The notes under the pieces: generated by a model
Database searches by the model: none
The model's input: only the letters and a program-made list of their open reading frames with translations
Told to the model about the DNA's origin: nothing
Position numbers and translations under genes: made by a program
Shown: positions 7,272-16,277 of the stretch, one piece after another
Position numbering within the stretch: the stretch's first letter is position 1
Layout of the letters: each line of letters starts with the position of its first letter
Origin: Pseudomonas sp. GM49
Lineage (GTDB): Bacteria > Pseudomonadota > Gammaproteobacteria > Pseudomonadales > Pseudomonadaceae
Direction of reading: 5' to 3'
Assembly (NCBI RefSeq): GCF_000282355.1
Contig: NZ_AKJL01000295.1
Span: 1-54,093 of the forward strand
DNA length: 54,093 bases

Positions 7272-7308
7272 ACAAAAAAGCCCGCAACCCTGAAGGGCTG
7301 CGGGCTCC
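7272..7308 (-). terminator. Terminator of aguA
   Basis: On the minus strand AGCCCGCAGCCC/GGGTTGCGGGCT is followed by TTTTTTG, about 70 bp downstream of the aguA stop codon. Confidence 0.75.
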
Positions 7309-7376
7309 GTGCAATGATGGAGGCTGATTTACAGGTTGAGAAATTTCGCAATCAACTCAAGCTGTTACGACCGCAC

Positions 7377-8483
7377 TCACTCCTTGTGCGGCGCGGGTTG
7401 CTGCTGGGTAAGGCAGTGAATGTTGCCGCCCCCCAGTAACAGTTCACGACCAGGCACCATTACCACTTCATGCTGCGGGAACAGGTTCTGCAGGATTTCC
7501 TTTGCCGGGCCATCCTGCGGGTCGTCAAAGCTCGGTGCGATGATGCCGCCGTTGACGATCAGGAAGTTCACGTAGGAACCGGCCAGACGAACGCTAGGGT
7601 TGCGCTCCTGCGTACCATCCACCGGGTCGACACCGGCGCACTCTTCCTCGGTCGCAAACAGCGGACCCGGGATCGGCATTTTGTGCACCTTGAACGGGCG
7701 GCCCTTGGCGTCGGTGCTGCTTTGCAGCACTTTCATCGCCGCCTGGCAGCGCAGGTAGTTCGGGTCCTGCGGATCATCAGTCCAGGCCAGCAGCACTTCA
7801 CCCGGACGCACGTAGCAGCAGAAGTTATCCACATGGCCGTCGGTTTCATCGTTGAACAAGCCATCCGGCAGCCAGATGATTTTATCCACAGCCAGGTTCG
7901 CACTCAGGACCGCTTCGATTTCTTCGCGGTTCATGTGCGGGTTGCGATTGCGGTTGAGCAGGCATTCTTCGGTGGTGATCAGGGTGCCTTCGCCATCGAC
8001 GTGAATCGAACCGCCTTCAAGCACGAAGCCTTCGGTGCGGTAACGCGGGCTGCGCTCGATCTCGAGGATCTTGCCACCGACCTGCGAATCACGGTTCCAC
8101 GGCGAATACAGACCGCCGTCAAAACCGCCCCAGGCATTGAAGTCCCAGTTCACGCCACGGACTTCGCCACTGTTATTGATGACGAAAGTCGGACCGGAGT
8201 CGCGAACCCAGGCGTCGTCACTGGACATTTCCACTACGCGAATATTCGGCACGTCCAGACGGGCACGGGCGTTTTCGTACTGGCCGGCGGAAACCGCCAC
8301 GGTGACCGGTTCGAATCGGGCGATGGCCTTGGCCACTGCCACGTGTGCGGCCTGTGCCGGTTTGCCACCCAGGCGCCAGTTGTCCGGGCGCTCGGGCCAG
8401 ATCATCCAGGTCTGGGTTTGGGGTGCCCATTCGGCTGGCATGTAGAAGCCGTCGGCGCGAGGGGTGCTGTTCAAAGTGGTCAT
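7377..8483 (-). CDS. aguA: Agmatine deiminase
   Basis: This 368-residue enzyme has the normal length of AguA, a pentein-fold guanidino hydrolase that converts agmatine to N-carbamoylputrescine and ammonia in the arginine decarboxylase route to putrescine. Visible catalytic elements are SSDDAWVRDSGPT, ETDGHVDNFCC with the acid/His pair, and the C-terminal LLGGGNIHCLTQQQP with nucleophile Cys357. The usual partner aguB is not next to it. The neighbouring minus-strand gene is the three-domain aminotransferase, about 207 bp upstream, with an inverted-repeat promoter region between them. Confidence 0.95.
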   Translation of the reverse strand: MTTLNSTPRADGFYMPAEWAPQTQTWMIWPERPDNWRLGGKPAQAAHVAVAKAIARFEPVTVAVSAGQYENARARLDVPNIRVVEMSSDDAWVRDSGPTFVINNSGEVRGVNWDFNAWGGFDGGLYSPWNRDSQVGGKILEIERSPRYRTEGFVLEGGSIHVDGEGTLITTEECLLNRNRNPHMNREEIEAVLSANLAVDKIIWLPDGLFNDETDGHVDNFCCYVRPGEVLLAWTDDPQDPNYLRCQAAMKVLQSSTDAKGRPFKVHKMPIPGPLFATEEECAGVDPVDGTQERNPSVRLAGSYVNFLIVNGGIIAPSFDDPQDGPAKEILQNLFPQHEVVMVPGRELLLGGGNIHCLTQQQPAPHKE

Positions 8484-8573
8484 GGATCAGGACTCCAGGG
8501 TGGCGTTGATGCCTGACAGAAAAGAAAGCGCATGGGTACACGCCGTGGGCAATGGCGACTTTATATCCGATAA

Positions 8574-8635
8574 ATATCGACTTTTGAAGCACCATCAATC
8601 CGCAGTTACAAAAATAATCGACAAAAAGTCGATAT
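8574..8635. promoter_or_regulatory. Inverted repeats in the aguA promoter region
   Basis: ATATCGACTTTT (8574-8585) and AAAAGTCGATAT (8624-8635) are perfect 12-bp inverted repeats 38 bp apart. The second overlaps a smaller palindrome, TCGAC-AAAAA-GTCGA. All lie within 155 bp upstream of aguA. They look like two operator half-sites or a looping repressor site; no adjacent regulator gene is visible. Confidence 0.5.
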
Positions 8636-8689
8636 CAATCGAACTACACCCCCGCTCCCACATTGGGCCGCATTCATTCGTGGATCGGT

Positions 8690-11602
8690 TTACAGCCCTT
8701 CTGCAAGCACCTTCGACAGCATGTCCACGAAGAAATCCACACTCTGGCGCGAGGTGACCATCGGCGGTTTGATCTTGAGGATGTTCAGGTAATCGCCGGT
8801 CGGCTGCATGAAGATCCCCAGCTCACGCAAGCGATCGCACAGTGCCGTGGTTTCTTCGGTGGCCGGCTCCAGGGTTTCGCGGTTGCGGATCAACTCGACG
8901 CCCAGGTAGAAACCGGAACCGTGCACCGCGCCCACTAACGGATGAATATCGATCAACGCTTCGAGGCGCTGCTTGAAGTGGCCGCCAACGACCTGGGCGT
9001 TCTCCCAGAGCTTTTCCTCTTCCATCACATCCAGCACGGCCATGCCGACCTGGCAACTCACCGGGCTGCCGCCAGCGGAGGAGAAGAAGTAACCCTCGGC
9101 CTCGAGCGCCTCGGCGATTTCCCGGCGGGTGATGACCGCGCCCAGTGGCTGGCCGTTGCCCATGCCTTTGGCCATGGTGATGATGTCCGGCACCACGCCT
9201 TGCTCTTCGAAGCCCCAGAAGAAATCGCCCATGCGTCCGTAACCGACCTGCACTTCGTCGGCGATGCACACGCCGCCCCGGGCCCGGACCATGCCATAGA
9301 CTTGTTTCAAATAGCCCGGTGGCAGCGAGATACCGCCGGCATTGCCGTACACCGGCTCGCAAATGAAACCGGCCAGTTGGCGTTCCTGCCCGGCGATTTT
9401 CGCCAGGTTGTGCTCGACGCTGCGCACATAATCCGGCGCACTGTCGGGGCCACGGAATTCACCGCGATAGGTGTTTGGCGCGGTCACCGGGTGCACCCAG
9501 TCCGGGCGGCTGCTCAAGGCCTTGGGGTTGTCGGCGATCGAGGTCGACACCGAGTCTGCGCCAACCGTCCAGCCGTGATAGGCCTCCAGCACGCTGAGCA
9601 TGTCTCGGCCGCCGCTGTAGGCCCACGCCAGGCGAATCGCCAGGTCGTTGGCCTCGCTCCCGCTGTTGACCAGAAACACCCGATCCATGCCGTCCGGGGA
9701 CAGCTTCAGCAAACGTTCGGAGAACTCGGCCACGGCTGCGTAGTTGAAGCGCGAGTTGGTGTTGAGCAATGACCACTGGCGGCTGGCGACGGCGGCCATG
9801 CGTGGATGGCCGTGACCCAATACCGCAACGTTGTTGAGCATGTCGAGGTAGGAGCGGCCCTGCATGTCGATCAGATGGTTGCGCCAGCCACGCTCGATGC
9901 GCGGCGGATCAACGTAATAGTGCTTTTGCGTACGGGCAAAGCTGGCATCGCGCCGGGCCAACAGGGTCGGTCCGTCAAGCTCGGCTTCGGCATCACAGGC
10001 CAGCCCCAGCAACGCGGCCGGCGAAGGGCACAACGCTTGCCAGGCCGCCGCGCGCGAAGGCGTACAGAACAGTGGTGCATCAATCGACGCGCCACGGCAC
10101 AACTGCACGATCAAAGGGCCGCTGACCGAACCCAGTACCTGGCCTTTGACCAGTGCCGCGCCGCTGTGCAGCGACGGTGTGACGCCCCAAAGCCGCACAC
10201 TCAATTGCGGGCCGTCCAGTTGCAGCACGCCCGTCGATGGGTAATGCACCACCCCGGCAAACGGCGCTTCGACCGCCGTACCCTGAGGCACACGCAACTC
10301 GACGTGCAACGGGCAAGTGTCCGGCTCAGTGGCGCTGTCCGGGCGGGTATGGGACAGGCGGTATTGCCCGTAACGGCTGGCCGCCAGGCCATGTGCCGCG
10401 GCCGCTTCATCCAGCAGGCGCTGATCGACACCCGCCTGCTCCCAGTTCCCGGCCTCGAAATGCGGACTGAGCACGCCCAGGTCGATCAAGGCGAACTCAC
10501 GCCCCACCAGGCTCGGCAACAGTGGCGCGAAGCCTTCGCTGCCGATGGCTGGCAGGTTCTGGCCGACGGCCGTGAGGATTGCCGCTTCCATCAACGCCAA
10601 CGGCACCGACGTGGCCACACGGAAGATTTCCCATTCATGGACCAAGTTGTCGCGGCTGTAGGCATTGCCCGGATCGATGCTGACCTGCTGTTCGCCGCTG
10701 AGTACCAACACCGCCGCACGGGCGACGATCAGCGGCCACAGAGCCAGCAACTCTTCGTGTTGCAACGGGTTGACCGCGTGGTAAGCCTGGATTGCCGGCA
10801 AAATGCACAACGGATCGCCTTCGCCATGATGCAGCAGCGCGGCGCAGGTGACCGACAGATCGGTAATGCGCCAGGTACGCACCAGGTCGCCGAAATCGAT
10901 CACGCCTTGCAGCTGCCAATGGCGTTGCGCATCGCGCTGCCACACCACGTTGTCGTCGGTGATGTCCATATGAATGGCCTGCACCGGCAGTTTGTCTTCC
11001 AGTGGCTGCAAATGCCGCTCGGCTTGCCCGGACGCTTCGACGATCAGTTTGCGCTGGGTTTCATCCTTGATCACCGGCAGCAAGTGCGCGATCAAGGCGT
11101 GGGCATGGCGGGCGTCCCATTGCAGGGTTCGCTCCAGACCCGGATGGTCGAAATCCACCAGGGCCAGGTCCATCTCGCCGCACAGTCGGCCGAAACCGGC
11201 CACCACCGTACGACTGAAATGCCCGAGGCTCGTCAAGGGCTGGCCTTCGATGTAATCGAGCAGTCGCACATGCACCGCCTGGCCACCCACCTCCAGTGAC
11301 AGCAGGTCTGCACCGTTTTTTGCCGGCATCACCCGCGGCACATGCACTTGCGGGTGTCCATCCAGATGCTTGAGGCCGGCGTGCTGGGCTTGAATCTCCA
11401 GCGCGGAATAATCGCCACGGCAGATTTTCAGGACGAAACGCCCCCGCTCGCTGTCGACGCGGTAATTCAGGTCTTGCTGGCTGCCGAGGGCCTGCAACCT
11501 GCCGCTGAACCCGTAATGTTCTTCCAGCAGTTCTAGCGCCTGCTCCGCAGACACCTGCGGGCTGGGCAAACTGGCGCGATGAATCAACGTGGCAAGCGGC
11601 AT
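8690..11602 (-). CDS. Three-domain protein: APH-like kinase, M23-like domain and class-III aminotransferase
   Basis: This 970-residue cytoplasmic protein has three parts. Residues about 15-345 form an aminoglycoside phosphotransferase/homoserine-kinase-like fold with the catalytic motif H211-M-D213-ITDDN and the metal-binding VIDFGD. Residues about 410-540 resemble an M23/biotin-like beta domain (VEAPFAGVVHYPSTGVLQLD). Residues about 560-970 form a class-III PLP aminotransferase with ADEVQVGYGRMG and the PLP lysine K812 in MAKGMGNG. In animals a related kinase and a PLP phospholyase act in sequence on hydroxylysine, so phosphorylation followed by PLP-dependent elimination or transamination is plausible. 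The substrate is unknown. The gene lies beside aguA, suggesting amine or amino-acid catabolism. Confidence 0.85.
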   Translation of the reverse strand: MPLATLIHRASLPSPQVSAEQALELLEEHYGFSGRLQALGSQQDLNYRVDSERGRFVLKICRGDYSALEIQAQHAGLKHLDGHPQVHVPRVMPAKNGADLLSLEVGGQAVHVRLLDYIEGQPLTSLGHFSRTVVAGFGRLCGEMDLALVDFDHPGLERTLQWDARHAHALIAHLLPVIKDETQRKLIVEASGQAERHLQPLEDKLPVQAIHMDITDDNVVWQRDAQRHWQLQGVIDFGDLVRTWRITDLSVTCAALLHHGEGDPLCILPAIQAYHAVNPLQHEELLALWPLIVARAAVLVLSGEQQVSIDPGNAYSRDNLVHEWEIFRVATSVPLALMEAAILTAVGQNLPAIGSEGFAPLLPSLVGREFALIDLGVLSPHFEAGNWEQAGVDQRLLDEAAAAHGLAASRYGQYRLSHTRPDSATEPDTCPLHVELRVPQGTAVEAPFAGVVHYPSTGVLQLDGPQLSVRLWGVTPSLHSGAALVKGQVLGSVSGPLIVQLCRGASIDAPLFCTPSRAAAWQALCPSPAALLGLACDAEAELDGPTLLARRDASFARTQKHYYVDPPRIERGWRNHLIDMQGRSYLDMLNNVAVLGHGHPRMAAVASRQWSLLNTNSRFNYAAVAEFSERLLKLSPDGMDRVFLVNSGSEANDLAIRLAWAYSGGRDMLSVLEAYHGWTVGADSVSTSIADNPKALSSRPDWVHPVTAPNTYRGEFRGPDSAPDYVRSVEHNLAKIAGQERQLAGFICEPVYGNAGGISLPPGYLKQVYGMVRARGGVCIADEVQVGYGRMGDFFWGFEEQGVVPDIITMAKGMGNGQPLGAVITRREIAEALEAEGYFFSSAGGSPVSCQVGMAVLDVMEEEKLWENAQVVGGHFKQRLEALIDIHPLVGAVHGSGFYLGVELIRNRETLEPATEETTALCDRLRELGIFMQPTGDYLNILKIKPPMVTSRQSVDFFVDMLSKVLAEGL

Positions 11603-11758
11603 ACAACGACCCCTGAAATTTTATTAGGCATCTATATCGCCACTGCTTCGGGCGATACGCAACCCCCCGCAAGCCGGTATGAGTGTTCTGCTACTCGCCT
11701 CGAATGGCACTTTGCGCAAGAATGGCGGCCATCAAACGCCTGTTACTGGAGAATCACC

Positions 11759-12304
11759 ATGAATGTAGTGACCACCGACCTGCCCGGTGTTCTGATCCTT
11801 GAACCCAAGGTCTTTGGTGACGAACGTGGTTTCTTCTACGAAAGCTTCAACGCCAGGGCCTTCAAAGAGGCCACCGGACTCGACACTGATTTCGTTCAAG
11901 ACAATCACTCCCGCTCGCAGAAGGGCGTGCTGCGCGGTCTGCATTACCAGCTGGAAAATACCCAGGGAAAACTGGTTCGCGTCACGGTCGGTGAAGTGCT
12001 GGACGTCGCCGTGGACATACGCCGCAGCTCGCCGCACTTCGGTAAATGGGTCGCCGTGCGCCTGTCTGCCGACAATCATCGCCAGCTCTGGGTCCCGGAA
12101 GGTTTCGCCCACGGGTTCGTGGTCTTGAGCGAATTTGCCGAGTTTCTTTACAAAACCACCGACTACTACACGCCATCGGCCGAGCGCAGTATTCGCTGGG
12201 ACGACCCGGATCTGGCCATCGACTGGCAATTGAACGCAGCACCGCAGTTGTCGGCAAAAGATCAGGCCGGCGTATTTTTCAAGGACGCCGACGTCTTTGC
12301 CTGA
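11759..12304 (+). CDS. rfbC: dTDP-4-dehydrorhamnose 3,5-epimerase
   Basis: The 181-residue protein from ATG 11759 (GGAG 9 bp upstream) is the usual RmlC length. RmlC is a cupin epimerase that converts dTDP-4-keto-6-deoxyglucose to dTDP-4-keto-rhamnose for O-antigen and other rhamnosyl glycans. Family signatures are DERGFFYESFN, DNHSRSQKGVLRGLHYQ (with the catalytic His) and WVPEGFAHGFVVLSE. The other rml genes are not in the window. It is followed closely by dctB and may share an upstream promoter, although an 8-bp inverted repeat at its stop codon may attenuate read-through. Confidence 0.95.
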   Translation: MNVVTTDLPGVLILEPKVFGDERGFFYESFNARAFKEATGLDTDFVQDNHSRSQKGVLRGLHYQLENTQGKLVRVTVGEVLDVAVDIRRSSPHFGKWVAVRLSADNHRQLWVPEGFAHGFVVLSEFAEFLYKTTDYYTPSAERSIRWDDPDLAIDWQLNAAPQLSAKDQAGVFFKDADVFA

Positions 12305-12329
12305 TAGGCCGGCTGAAGCTCGCCTATCA
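12302..12329 (+). other. Inverted repeat at the rfbC stop codon
   Basis: TGATAGGC (12302-12309) and GCCTATCA (12322-12329) are perfect 8-bp arms. The stem includes the rfbC stop codon. There is no T-run, so it is not a standard terminator; it may be a weak attenuator or an RNA-stability hairpin. Confidence 0.4.
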
Positions 12330-12362
12330 AGATGCACCTGACCCAAGGCGGGCAAGCCTAGG

Positions 12363-12390
12363 CATAATGCGCCTGTACCCACAGGCGCAT
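12363..12390 (+). promoter_or_regulatory. Candidate dctB -10 and perfect 10-bp hairpin over the ribosome binding site
   Basis: CATAAT at 12363-12368 resembles a -10 box. ATGCGCCTGT (12367-12376) and ACAGGCGCAT (12381-12390) form a perfect hairpin with loop ACCC. The 3' arm holds AGGCG, the only Shine-Dalgarno-like stretch before the dctB start at 12398. It could sequester that site or, as DNA, serve as an operator. Confidence 0.45.
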
Positions 12391-12397
12391 GCTGCTT

Positions 12398-14206
12398 ATG
12401 AAACCGACCCTCCCCCCCAGACCCCGCTGGCGCAGCCTGGCCCTGCTGGCACTGTGCCTGGCGCCATTGCTGTGGCCGCTGGAGCATCTTGCCGAGCGCT
12501 ATTACCGCAGCGAACTGGCCAGTCAGAATCGTCAGACCCTCGACCTCTACGTCGCCAACCTGTTGGGTACCCTGCACCGCTATGAAGTGTTACCGCAGAT
12601 CCTCGGCGACCTGCCGGCTCTACGCGCGGTTCTCGGCGCACCGGACGATGGCGTCACCCAGGGCAATGCCAATCGGCTGCTGAAAAACATCGCCACCCAG
12701 ACCGGTGCCGAAGTCATGTACCTGATGGATGTCACCGGCAAGACCCTGGCCGCCTCCAACTGGGACAAGCACGACAGTTTTGTCGGGCGCAATTTTTCCT
12801 TCCGGCCATATTTCAGCGAAGCCATGGCCGGACAGCTCGGGCGCTTTTTCGGGCTGGGCACCACCTCCGCCAAGCGCGGTTACTTCTTCGCCGCCGGTGT
12901 GCGCGATGGCGAGAAAATCGTCGGCGTGCTGGTGGTCAAGGTCGACCTCGACCACACCGAAAGCCTGTGGGGCAAGACCCCGGAACAACTGCTGCTGACC
13001 GACCACAACGGCGTCGTCATTCTCACGTCGCGACCGGAGTGGCGATTCCGATCGACCCGCCCGTTGAACGAGGAAGAAAGCAAAGCCATCACCGCGATTC
13101 AACCCTACCCGACCCGCGAGCCAAAACCGCTGGAGCTCAATCCCAATGCCTGGCTGACCCAGACTCAGCAGATCGCCGAAACCGGCTGGAATGTCAGCAT
13201 CCTCGCCCCGCGTACCTTGATCGACCGGCCGGTGCGCACGGTGGTGGCCATCGGTGGTGCAACGCTTCTGGTGTTGATGCTGCTGCTCGGCCTGATGATG
13301 CAGCGCCGCCGTCATTACCTGGAACGCATTGCCTTTGAAGCCAAGGCCCGACGCGAGCTGGAAGGCCGGGTCGCCGAACGCACCAGCGATCTCGAAGGCC
13401 TGAATCGGCGCCTTAAACAGGAAGTACTGGAACGCGAACAGGCCCAGCAGGAGCTGGTACGCGCCCAGGATGATCTGGTGCAGGCCGGCAAATTGTCGGC
13501 ACTGGGCACGATGTCGGCGAGCATCAGCCACGAACTCAATCAGCCGCTGGCAGCGATTCGCAGCTACGCGGAAAACGCCGAGGTGCTGCTCGACCACCAG
13601 CGCACCGACGATGCCCGCGGCAACCTCAAGCTGATCAGCGAATTGACCGGTCGCATGGCCTCGATCATCGCCCACCTGCGCGCCTTCGCCCGACGCGACC
13701 GGCACGCCCCGGAAAGCGTCGCCCTGCAACCGGCGCTGGATGATGCCCTGGCCCTGCTGGCCAAGCGTCGACGCAGCATGGACGTCGAGCTGATCCGCGA
13801 CTTGCCGGCCGCCACCCTGTGGGTCGAAGCCGGGGAAACCCGCTTGCGCCAGGTACTCGGCAATCTGCTGGCCAACGCCCTGGATGCCCTGACGGAGAAA
13901 GGCCCGCCACGTAAACTCTGGCTGAGTGCCCAATCCACGGCCGATGGCGTCAACCTGTACATTCGCGACAACGGCCCCGGCTTTTGCATGGAAGCCCTTG
14001 GGCGCGCCAGCGAGCCGTTCTACACCACCAAGACCCGAACCCAGGGCCTGGGTTTAGGGCTGGCAATTTGCGAAACCCTGATGCGCGCCTTCGGCGGTGA
14101 ACTGTCGTTCGCCAACCACAAGGAGGGCGGCGCCCTGATTACCCTGAAGCTGCGCGCAGGCGCACCAGGCGTGAGCCTGCAACCGTCCGAGGACCGAAGT
14201 GCATGA
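12398..14206 (+). CDS. dctB: C4-dicarboxylate sensor histidine kinase
   Basis: The 602-residue protein (start ATG 12398; an ATG 9 bp earlier lies inside the hairpin) has a transmembrane helix near residues 10-30, a periplasmic double-PAS/CACHE sensor to about 285, a second membrane helix (about 287-307), a short coiled coil and a HATPase. The phospho-acceptor is H378 in SISHELNQP, and the N and G boxes are NLLANALDAL and DNGPGF. DctB senses succinate, fumarate or malate with the Dct transporter and phosphorylates DctD. It overlaps dctD by 4 bp. No dctA or dctPQM genes are in the window. Confidence 0.93.
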   Translation: MKPTLPPRPRWRSLALLALCLAPLLWPLEHLAERYYRSELASQNRQTLDLYVANLLGTLHRYEVLPQILGDLPALRAVLGAPDDGVTQGNANRLLKNIATQTGAEVMYLMDVTGKTLAASNWDKHDSFVGRNFSFRPYFSEAMAGQLGRFFGLGTTSAKRGYFFAAGVRDGEKIVGVLVVKVDLDHTESLWGKTPEQLLLTDHNGVVILTSRPEWRFRSTRPLNEEESKAITAIQPYPTREPKPLELNPNAWLTQTQQIAETGWNVSILAPRTLIDRPVRTVVAIGGATLLVLMLLLGLMMQRRRHYLERIAFEAKARRELEGRVAERTSDLEGLNRRLKQEVLEREQAQQELVRAQDDLVQAGKLSALGTMSASISHELNQPLAAIRSYAENAEVLLDHQRTDDARGNLKLISELTGRMASIIAHLRAFARRDRHAPESVALQPALDDALALLAKRRRSMDVELIRDLPAATLWVEAGETRLRQVLGNLLANALDALTEKGPPRKLWLSAQSTADGVNLYIRDNGPGFCMEALGRASEPFYTTKTRTQGLGLGLAICETLMRAFGGELSFANHKEGGALITLKLRAGAPGVSLQPSEDRSA

Positions 14207-15597
14207 CCATCGACAACCGCATTCAGGTCGTGTTGATCGACGACGATCCCCACTTGCGCCAGGCCTTGAGCCAGACGCTGGATCTGGCGGGCCTGAAAAT
14301 CCTGCCGCTGGCCGAAGCCAAGGGCCTGGCCGCGCAACTTCAACGTGATTGGCCAGGGGTGGTGGTCAGCGACATCCGCATGCCCGGCATGGACGGTCTC
14401 GAACTGTTGACCGAACTGCACACCCAGGACCCTGAGCTGCCGGTGCTGTTGATCACCGGCCACGGCGATGTGCCGCTGGCGGTGCAGGCCATGCGCGCCG
14501 GGGCTTATGACTTTCTGGAAAAGCCGTTTGCCAGCGACGCCCTGCTCGACAGCGTGCGCCGCGCGTTGGCCCTGCGCCGGCTGGTGCTGGACAACCGCAG
14601 CCTGCGGTTGGCCTTGAGTGACCGCAACGAGCTGAGCACACGACTGGTTGGCCAATCACCTTCGATGCTGCGCCTGCGCGAGCAGATCGGCGCCCTGGCG
14701 GCGACCAGGGCCGACGTGCTGATCCTCGGCGAAACCGGCGCGGGCAAAGAAGTCGTGGCCCGGGCGCTGCACGATTTATCAGGCCGTCGTAACGGACCGT
14801 TCGTGGCGATCAACGCCGGAGCCTTGGCCGAATCAGTGGTCGAAAGCGAACTGTTCGGCCACGAGCCCGGCGCCTTCACTGGTGCGCAGAAACGCCGCAT
14901 CGGCAAGTTCGAATTCGCCAATGGCGGCACGTTGTTCCTCGACGAAATCGAAAGCATGGGCCTGGATGTACAGGTCAAATTGCTGCGCTTGCTGCAGGAG
15001 CGTGTAGTCGAACGCCTGGGCGGCAATCAACTGATCCCGCTGGATATCCGCATCATCGCCGCGACCAAGGAAGACCTGCGCCAGGCAGCGGATCAAGGGC
15101 GTTTCCGTGCCGACTTGTATTACCGCCTGAACGTCGCGCCGCTGCGGATTCCACCCTTGCGCGAACGGGGCGAAGACGCGCTGATGCTGTTCCAGCATTT
15201 CGCCGATGAAGCCAGTGCCCGCCACGGTTTGCCGCCCCATGAACTGCAACCGGGACAACGAGCCTTGCTGCTTCGCCACACCTGGCCCGGCAACGTGCGC
15301 GAGCTGCAAAACGCGGCCGAGCGTTTTGCCCTCGGGCTGGAACTGGCCCTCGACAACAGTACGCCGCAAGGCGGCGCTGGCAATATGGCCGAAGTCGTCA
15401 GCGGCGGTTTGAGCGAGCAAGTGGAGAACTTCGAAAAAACGCTCATCGCCGCCGAACTGGCACGCTCGCACAGCTCCGTGCGCAGCGTCGCCGAAGCCCT
15501 CGGCATTCCGCGCAAGACCCTGCACGACAAACTGCGCAAACACGGTCTGAGCTTCTCGGATAGTGGCGCTTCGGCCCACCCTGACGACCTCGACTGA
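14203..15597 (+). CDS. dctD: C4-dicarboxylate sigma-54-dependent response regulator
   Basis: The 464-residue protein has an N-terminal receiver with phospho-acceptor D57 (SDIRMPGMDG), a sigma-54 AAA+ domain with Walker A GETGAGKE (176-183), the sigma-54 loop GAFTGA (223-228), Walker B TLFLDEIESM and the R-finger region. A C-terminal Fis-type helix-turn-helix (RSVAEALGIPRKTLHDKL) follows. When phosphorylated by DctB it activates RpoN promoters of dicarboxylate transport genes. ATGA overlap with dctB indicates coupled translation. Confidence 0.95.
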   Translation: MTIDNRIQVVLIDDDPHLRQALSQTLDLAGLKILPLAEAKGLAAQLQRDWPGVVVSDIRMPGMDGLELLTELHTQDPELPVLLITGHGDVPLAVQAMRAGAYDFLEKPFASDALLDSVRRALALRRLVLDNRSLRLALSDRNELSTRLVGQSPSMLRLREQIGALAATRADVLILGETGAGKEVVARALHDLSGRRNGPFVAINAGALAESVVESELFGHEPGAFTGAQKRRIGKFEFANGGTLFLDEIESMGLDVQVKLLRLLQERVVERLGGNQLIPLDIRIIAATKEDLRQAADQGRFRADLYYRLNVAPLRIPPLRERGEDALMLFQHFADEASARHGLPPHELQPGQRALLLRHTWPGNVRELQNAAERFALGLELALDNSTPQGGAGNMAEVVSGGLSEQVENFEKTLIAAELARSHSSVRSVAEALGIPRKTLHDKLRKHGLSFSDSGASAHPDDLD

Positions 15598-15638
15598 GTT
15601 ACCGTCCAATCATCCACTTCAAGCAAGAGGCCCCCTGA

Positions 15639-16094
15639 ATGAGCCGCGACAGTCGACAACTGGAATCAGTCCTCCATCACGACATTCCCCTCACCCGGGA
15701 CATGGGCCTCAAAGTGCTCGACTGGCATGACCAGCAACTGCGCCTGCACTTGCCGCTGGAAGCCAACGTCAACCACAAGAGCACCATGTTCGGCGGCAGC
15801 CTGTATTGCGGCGCGGTCCTGGCCGGTTGGGGCTGGCTGCATTTGCGGCTCAAGGAAGAAGGCATTACAGACGGGCACATCGTGATTCAGGAAGGGCAGA
15901 TCAGCTATCCGCTGCCGGTGACGGGCGATGCCAACGCCATTTGCCAGGCGCCGGATCCGGTGATCTGGAAGAAATTCCTGACCACGTTCCAGCGATACAG
16001 CCGAGCGCGGTTGACCCTGCATACGCGGGTCGTCAATGAAGGCCGTGATGAGGATGCGGTGAGGTTTGTCGGGCAGTACGTGTTGCACCGCTGA
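15639..16094 (+). CDS. Thioesterase-domain protein (YiiD C-terminal-like)
   Basis: This 151-residue hotdog-fold protein lies 41 bp after dctD with an AGAGG ribosome binding site. The segment NVNHKSTMFGGSLYCGAVLA (about 44-63) matches the helix-forming part of the putative YiiD_C thioesterase family, and EGQISYPLPVTGDANAIC is the following strand pair. It probably hydrolyses an acyl-CoA or acyl-ACP thioester, but the substrate is unknown. It is likely co-transcribed with dctBD without a clear functional link. Confidence 0.8.
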   Translation: MSRDSRQLESVLHHDIPLTRDMGLKVLDWHDQQLRLHLPLEANVNHKSTMFGGSLYCGAVLAGWGWLHLRLKEEGITDGHIVIQEGQISYPLPVTGDANAICQAPDPVIWKKFLTTFQRYSRARLTLHTRVVNEGRDEDAVRFVGQYVLHR

Positions 16095-16117
16095 ATGTGA
16101 GGGTGTTGTACAACCTG

Positions 16118-16268
16118 TGGCGAGGGGGCTTGCCCCCGTTGGAGTGCGCAGCACTCCCAAGTCCAGCGTCCGCAGCGTGTCAGACACAATGAGATTGCAT
16201 GTTTTAGGGGCAGCTACGCTGCCCAACGGGGCGATGCGGCGTACCGACAAGCCCCCTCGCCACAAAGT
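16118..16268. repeat. Second-type REPIN-like repeat
   Basis: The outer arms GTGGCGAGGGGGCTTG (near 16122) and CAAGCCCCCTCGCCAC (ending near 16264) are perfect inverted copies. The core differs from the GAGCGAGCTTGCTCGC type seen elsewhere. The interior has further symmetric pieces (GGGGCAGC and GCTGCCC). It separates the thioesterase from the convergent cysQ. Confidence 0.8.
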
Positions 16269-16277
16269 AAGGTGAGC

